Shown here one piece after another: positions 58,501 to 64,000 of a stretch of DNA of 64,000 bases. This stretch comes from Brienomyrus brachyistius. Its lineage: Eukaryota; Chordata; Actinopteri; Osteoglossiformes; Mormyridae. The position numbers and the translations under genes were made by a program. The stretch covers positions 48,412 through 112,411 of the forward strand of contig NW_026042717.1 of the NCBI RefSeq assembly GCF_023856365.1, in the 5' to 3' direction. The notes under the pieces were generated by a model. That model saw nothing but the letters and a program-made list of their open reading frames with translations. It ran no database searches and had not been told where the DNA came from. Each line of letters starts with the position of its first letter. Position 1 is the stretch's first letter.

Positions 58501-61500
58501 ACGCTAATATGCTAATATGCTATGCTAATATGCTAATATGCTAATACGCTAACACGCTATGCTAATATGCTAATATGCTAATATGCTATGCTAATATGCT
58601 ATGCTAATATGCTATGCTAATACGCTAACACGCTATGCTAATATGCTAATATGCTAATATGTTAATATGCTAATATGCTAATATGCTAATATGCTAATAT
58701 GCTATGCTAATATGCTAATATGCTAATATGCTAATATGCTATGTTAATATGCTAATATGCCTAATATGCTAATATGCTAATATGCTATGCTAATATGCTA
58801 ATATGCTAATATGCTAATATGCTAATACGCTAACACGCTATGCTAATATGCTAATATGTTATGCTAATATGCTAATATACTAATATGCTAATTTGCTAAT
58901 ATGCTAATATGCTATGCTAATATGCTAATATGCTAATATGCTAATATGCTAATATGCTAATATGCTATGCTAATATGCTAATATGCTAATACGCTAACAG
59001 CCTATGCTAATATGCTAATATGCTAATATGCTAATATGCTAATATGCTAATATGCTATGCTAATATGCTAATATGCTAATATAATAATATGCTAATATGC
59101 TAATATGCTAATATGCTATGCTAATATGCTAATATGCTAATATGCTAATATGCTAATACGCTAACTCGCTATGCTAATATGCTAATATGCTAATATGCTA
59201 ATATGCTATGCTAATATGCTAATATGCTAATATGTTAATATGCTAATATGTTAATATGCTAATACGCTAATATGCTATGCTAATATGCTAATATGCTAAT
59301 ATGCTAATATGCTATGCTAATATGCTAATATGTTAATATGCTAATATGCTATGCTAATATGTTAATATGCTAACATGCTAATATGCTATGTTAATACGCT
59401 AATATGCTAATATGCTAATATGCTAATATGCTAATATGCTAACATGCTATGCTAATATACTAATATAGCTAATATGCTAATATGCTAATATGCTAATATG
59501 CTATGCTAATATGCTAATATACTAATATGCTAATATGCTATGCTAATATGCTATGCTAATATGCTATGCTAATACGCTAACACGCTATGCTAATATGCTA
59601 ATATGCTAATATGCTAATATGCTATGCTAATATGCTAATATGCTATGTTAATATGCTAATATGCTATGCTAATATGCTAATATGCTAATATGCTAATATG
59701 CTAATATGATATGCTAATATGCTAATATGCTAATACGCTAACACGCTATGCTAATATGCTAATATGCTAATATGCTATGCTAATATACTAATTTTGCTAT
59801 GCTAATATACTAATATGCTAATATGCTAATATGCTAATATACTATGCTAATATACTATGCTAATATACTATGCTAATATGCTAATATGCTAATATGCTAT
59901 GCTAATATGCTATGCTAATATGCTAATATGCTAATATGCTAATACACTAACACGCTATGCTAATATGTTAATATGCTAATATGCTATGCTAATATGCTAA
60001 TATGTTAATATGCTAATATGCTATGCTAATATGCTAATATGCTAATATGCTAATATGCTAATATGCTAATATGCTAATATGCTAATATGCTAATATGCTA
60101 ATACGCTAACATGCTAACACGCTATGCTAATATGCTAATTGCTAATATGCTAATATGCTAATATGCTATGCTAATATGCTAATATGCTAATACGCTAATA
60201 CGCTCTATGCTAATATGCTAATATGCTAATATGCTAATATGCTAATATGCTAATATGCTATGCTAATATGCTAATATGCTAATATGCTAATATGCTAATA
60301 GCTAATATGCTATGCTAATATGCTAATATGCTAATATAATAATATGCTAATATGCTAATATGCTATGCTAATATGCTAATATGCTAATATGCTAATATGC
60401 TAATACGCTAACTCGCTATGCTAATATGCTAATATGCTAATATGCTAATATGCTATGCTAATATGCTATATGCTAATATGTTAATATGCTAATATGTTAA
60501 TATGCTAATACGCTAATATGCTATGCTAATATGCTAATTTGCTAATATGCTAATATGCTATGCTAATATGCTAATATGTTAATATGCTAATATGCTATGC
60601 TAATATGTTAATATGCTAATATGCTAATATGCTATGTTAATATGCTAATATGCTAATATGCTAATATGCTAATATGCTAATATGCTAACCATGCTATGCT
60701 AATATGCTAATATGCTAATATGCTAATATGCTAATATGCTATGCTAATATGCTAATATACTAATATGCTAATATGCTATGCTAATATGCTATGCTAATAT
60801 GCTATGCTAATACGCTAACACGCTATGCTAATATGCTAATATGCTAATATGCTATGCTAATATGCTATGTTAATATGCTAATATGCTATGCTAATATGCT
60901 AATATGCTAATATGCTAATATGCTAATATGAATTATGCTAATATGCTATGCTAATATGCTATGCTAATACGCTAACACGCTATGCTAATATGCTAATATG
61001 CTATGCTAATATGCTAATATGCTAATATGCTATGCTAATATGCTAATACGCTATCACGCTATGCTAATATGCTAATATGCTATGCTAATATGCTAATATG
61101 CTAATATGCTATGCTGAATATGCTTATATGCTAATATGCTAATATGCTATGCTAATATGCTAATATGCTAATACGCTAATATGCTAATATGCTATGCTAA
61201 TATGCTAATATGCTAATACGCTAACACGCTATGCTAATATGCTAATATGCTAATATGCTATGCTAATATGCTATGCTAATATGCTATGCTAATACGCTAA
61301 CACGCTATGCTAATATGCTAATATGCTAATATGTTAATATGCTAATATGCTAATATGCTAATATGCTATGCTAATATGCTAATATGCTAATATGCTAATA
61401 TGCTATGTTAATATGCTAATATGCTAATATGCTAATATGCTAATATGCTATGCTAATATGCTAATATGCTAATATGCTAATATGCTAATACGCTAACACG

Positions 61501-62500
61501 CTATGCTAATATGCTAATATGTTATGCTAATATACTAATATGCTAATTTGCTAATATGCTAATATGCTATGCTAATATGCTAATATGCTAATATGCTAAT
61601 TGCTAATATGCTAATATGCTAATCATGCTAAGTATGCTAATATGCTAATACGCTAACACGCTATGCTAATATGCTAATATGCTAATATGCTAATATGCTA
61701 ATATGCTAATATGCTATGCTAATATGCTAATATGCTAATATAATAATATGCTAATATGCTAATATGCTAATATGCTATGCTAATATGCTAATATGCTAAT
61801 ATGACTAATATGCTAATACGCTAACTCGCTATGCTAATATGCTAATATGCTAATATGCTAATATGCTATGCTAATATGCTAATATGCTAATATGTTAATA
61901 TGCTAATATGTTAATATGCTAATACGCTAATATGCTATGCTAATATGCTAATATGCTAATATGCTAATATGCTATGCTAATATGCTAATATGTTAATATG
62001 CTAATATGCTATGCTAATATGTTAATATGCTAACATGCTAATATGCTATGTTAATACGCTAATATGCTAATATGCTAATATGCTAATATGCTAACATGCT
62101 ATGCTAATATACTAATATGCTAATATGCTAATATGCTAATATGCTAATATGCTATGCTAATATGCCAATATACTAATATGCTAATATGCTATGCTAATAT
62201 GCTATGCTAATATGCTATGCTAATACGCTAACACGCTATGCTAATATGCTAATATGCTAATATGCTAATATGCTATGCTAATATGCTAATATGCTATGTT
62301 AATATGCTAATATGCTATGCTAATATGCTAATATGCTAATATGCTAATATGCTAATATGCTAATATGCTAATATGATATGCTAATATGCTATGCTAATAT
62401 GCTATGCTAATACGCTAACACGCTATGCTAATATGCTAATATGCTATGCTAATATGCTAATATGCTAATTAATGCTATGCTAATATGCTAATACGCTATC
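52600..62500 (+). repeat. 2.1-2.7-kb higher-order repeats of the right block
   Basis: The triple TATACTATG block at 52600, 55031, 57223 and 59838 is followed each time by CTCGC (53061, 55562, 57724, 60412; 461-574 bp later) and then ATCACG (53724, 56255, 58382, 61053). This gives four consecutive units with periods of about 2.43, 2.19 and 2.62 kb. A further CTCGC/ATCACG pair follows at 61825/62498 without the triple block. An extra CTCGC at 59165 has no ATCACG before the next triple block, which points to a recombined unit near 59.7 kb. Confidence 0.75.
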
Positions 62501-64000
62501 ACGCTATGTTAATATGCTAATATGCTATGCTAATATGCTAATATGCTAATATGCTATGCTAATATGCTTATATGCTAATATGCTAATATGCTATGCTAAT
62601 ATGCTAATATGCTAATACGCTAATATGCTAATATGCTATGGCTAATATGCTAATATGCTAATACGCTAACACGCTATGCTAATATGCTAATATGCTAATA
62701 TGCTATGCTAATATGCTATGCTAATATGCTATGCTAATACGCTAACACGCTATGCTATATGCTAATATGCTAATATGTTAATATACTAATATGCTAATAT
62801 GCTAATATGCTATGCTAATATGCTAATATGCTAATATGCTAATATGCTAATATGCTATGTTAATATGCTAATATGCTAATATGCTAATATGCTAATATGC
62901 TATGCTAATATGCTAATATGCTAATATGCTAATATGCTAATACGCTAACACGCTATGCTAATATGCTAATATGCTATGCTAATATGCTAATATACTAATA
63001 TGCTAATATGCTATGCTAATATGCTAATATGCTAATATGCTAATATGCTAATATGCTAATATGCTAATACGCTAATATGCTAACACGCTATGCTAATATG
63101 CTAATATGCTAATATGCTAATATGCTATGCTAATATGCTAATATGCTAATACACTAACACGCTATGCTAATATGCTAATATGCTAATATGCTAATATGCT
63201 ATGCTAATATGCTAATATGCTAATATGCTAATATGCTAATGTTAATATGCTAATATGCTATGCTAATATGCTAATATGCTAATACGCTAATATGCTAACA
63301 TGCTATGCTAATATGCTAATATGCTAATATGCTAATATGCTATGCTAATATGCTAATATGCTAATATGCTATGCTAATATGCTAATATGTTAATATGCTA
63401 ATATGCTATGCTAATATGCTAATATACTAATATGCTAATATGCTATGCTAATACGCTATGCTAACACGATATGCTAATATGCTAATATGCTAATATGCTA
63501 TGCTAATATGCTAATATGCTAATACGCTAACACGCTATGCTAATATGCTAATATGCTAATATGCTATGCTAATATGCTAATTTGCTATGCTAATATACTA
63601 ATATGCTAATATGCTAATATGCTAATATACTATGCTAATATACTATGCTAATATACTATGCTAATATGCTAATATGCTAATATGCTAATATACTATGCTA
63701 ATATGCTATGCTAATATGCTAATATGCTAATATGCTAATACACTAACACGCTATGCTAATATGTTAATATGCTAATATGCTATGCTAATATGCTAATATG
63801 TTAATATGCTAATATGCTATGCTAATATGCTAATATGCTAATATGCTAATATGCTAATATGCTAATATGCTAATATGCTAATATGCTAATACGCTAACAT
63901 GCTAACACGCTATGCTAATATGCTAATATGTTAATATGCTAATACGCTAATATGCTATGCTAATATGCTAATATGCTAATATGCTAATATGCTAAATATG
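54170..64000 (+). repeat. Right satellite block to window end
   Basis: No gene or unique sequence is present. The block consists of the modules with triple TATACTATG, CTAACTCG, CTATCACG, TTAATATG and CTAATGTTAATATG variants that also occur at 28.8-35.2 and 47.4-54.2 kb. Scattered irregular units continue, for example at 59791 (TTTT), 60203, 60930, 61114 and 61803. The array is cut by the window end in mid-module, matching the sequence following 51961. Confidence 0.85.
54471..54925 (+). repeat. About 225-bp tandem duplication
   Basis: The markers ATGTTAATATG (54471/54696) and CACGATATG (CG at 54649/54872) recur 225 and 223 bp apart, with CTAATACG, CTAATATG, CTAACATG between them in both. Related single copies exist at 28.4-28.7, 32.2-32.4, 51.4-51.5 and 63.2-63.5 kb, so this doublet is recent and local. 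Confidence 0.65.

Larger units (their letters stand above)
1..64000 (+). repeat. Satellite array of interspersed 8-bp and 5-bp units
   Basis: The whole window is a head-to-tail mixture of an 8-bp unit, CTAATATG, and a 5-bp unit, CTATG. Typically one to eight 8-mers, occasionally about a dozen, are followed by a single 5-mer, giving composite lengths of 13, 21, 29, 37 and 45 bp. All units share one orientation: the reverse-complement string TAGCATATTAG is not seen on the + strand. Common variants are CTAATACG, CTAACACG, CTAACATG, CTAATATA, TTAATATG, CTAATTTG and CTAATGTG. Stops (TAA on +, TAG on -) recur every 24 bp in each frame of pure 8-mers, so no ORF can form. No array edge, unique sequence or inserted element is visible. 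The satellite nature is certain; the chromosomal role (centromere, subtelomere, sex-chromosome heterochromatin) and the species cannot be told from the sequence. Confidence 0.98.

Noticed and set aside
1..64000. Possible short open reading frames in either strand
   Set aside because: The 8-mer places TAA (+ strand) and TAG (- strand) in every frame each 24 bp, and the 5-mers only shift the frame. Any open stretch is tens of bases and reads out as satellite units, so it is not coding.
1..64000. Telomere repeat
   Set aside because: No G-rich TTAGGG-, TTTAGGG- or TTAGG-like runs occur. The unit has equal C and G on each strand and no G-quadruplex potential.
1..64000. CENP-B boxes as evidence for a centromere
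   Set aside because: The CENP-B box needs TTCG and CGGG cores. GG is rare here and CGGG was not seen. A centromeric role stays possible but unsupported.
1..64000. Replication origin with iterons, or an organelle or plasmid control region
   Set aside because: AT-rich 8-mers superficially resemble iterons, but an array over 64 kb without any gene, on either side, is far outside the size of iteron regions.
1..64000. Assigning the satellite to a named family or species
   Set aside because: I do not recognise a published satellite with this 8/5 unit with any certainty. A k-mer search of CTAATATG/CTATG composites against satellite and genome databases would decide it.

Overview
The whole 64 kb window is one uninterrupted satellite DNA array. 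Every stretch is built head-to-tail, in one orientation, from two related short units: an 8-bp unit (CTAATATG on the + strand) and a 5-bp unit (CTATG, the 8-mer without AAT or an equivalent three bases). I found no protein-coding gene, rRNA, tRNA, transposon, CRISPR array or unique-sequence island on either strand. The array runs off both ends of the window, so its true length is more than 64 kb. GC content is roughly 27%, estimated from the unit compositions and not counted. The 8-mer carries a stop codon on both strands, and 8 is not a multiple of 3, so every frame is closed within a few tens of bases. That is why nothing codes.

This kind of sequence points to constitutive heterochromatin (a centromeric, pericentromeric, subtelomeric or sex-chromosome satellite block) of a eukaryotic nuclear genome, assembled from long reads. 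The sequence alone does not let me name the organism.

Variant units act as landmarks and reveal nested higher-order repeats (HORs). (1) From 1 to about 16.6 kb, segments of about 2.8 kb (2.64-4.61 and 5.46-7.27 kb) and about 5.7 kb (9.0-14.1 and 14.7-19.3 kb) are repeated, with smaller duplications of 240 bp, about 1.15 kb and about 480 bp inside. (2) From about 16.63 to 54.17 kb there are two adjacent copies of one unit of about 18.57 kb, meeting near 35.2 kb. At least nineteen rare landmarks occur in the same order in both, with offsets of 18.53-18.70 kb, rising to 19.10 kb after a local expansion. (3) From about 52.6 kb to the end, units of about 2.2-2.6 kb dominate. They are made of modules also present at 28.8-35.2 and 47.4-54 kb.

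The frequency of single-base, out-of-register indels rises sharply from about 36.5 kb and peaks at 42.1-47.6 kb. The equivalent positions of the first 18.57-kb copy are clean. This is either a drop in consensus quality or real decay. In this window the repeats relate to each other through duplication, unequal exchange and homogenisation; there is no gene circuit. The most noteworthy points are the two-unit 8/5 structure in which 5-mers are almost never adjacent, the 18.57-kb tandem HOR, and the very dense array of ATGCTAAT octamers, which resemble POU-homeodomain binding sites.
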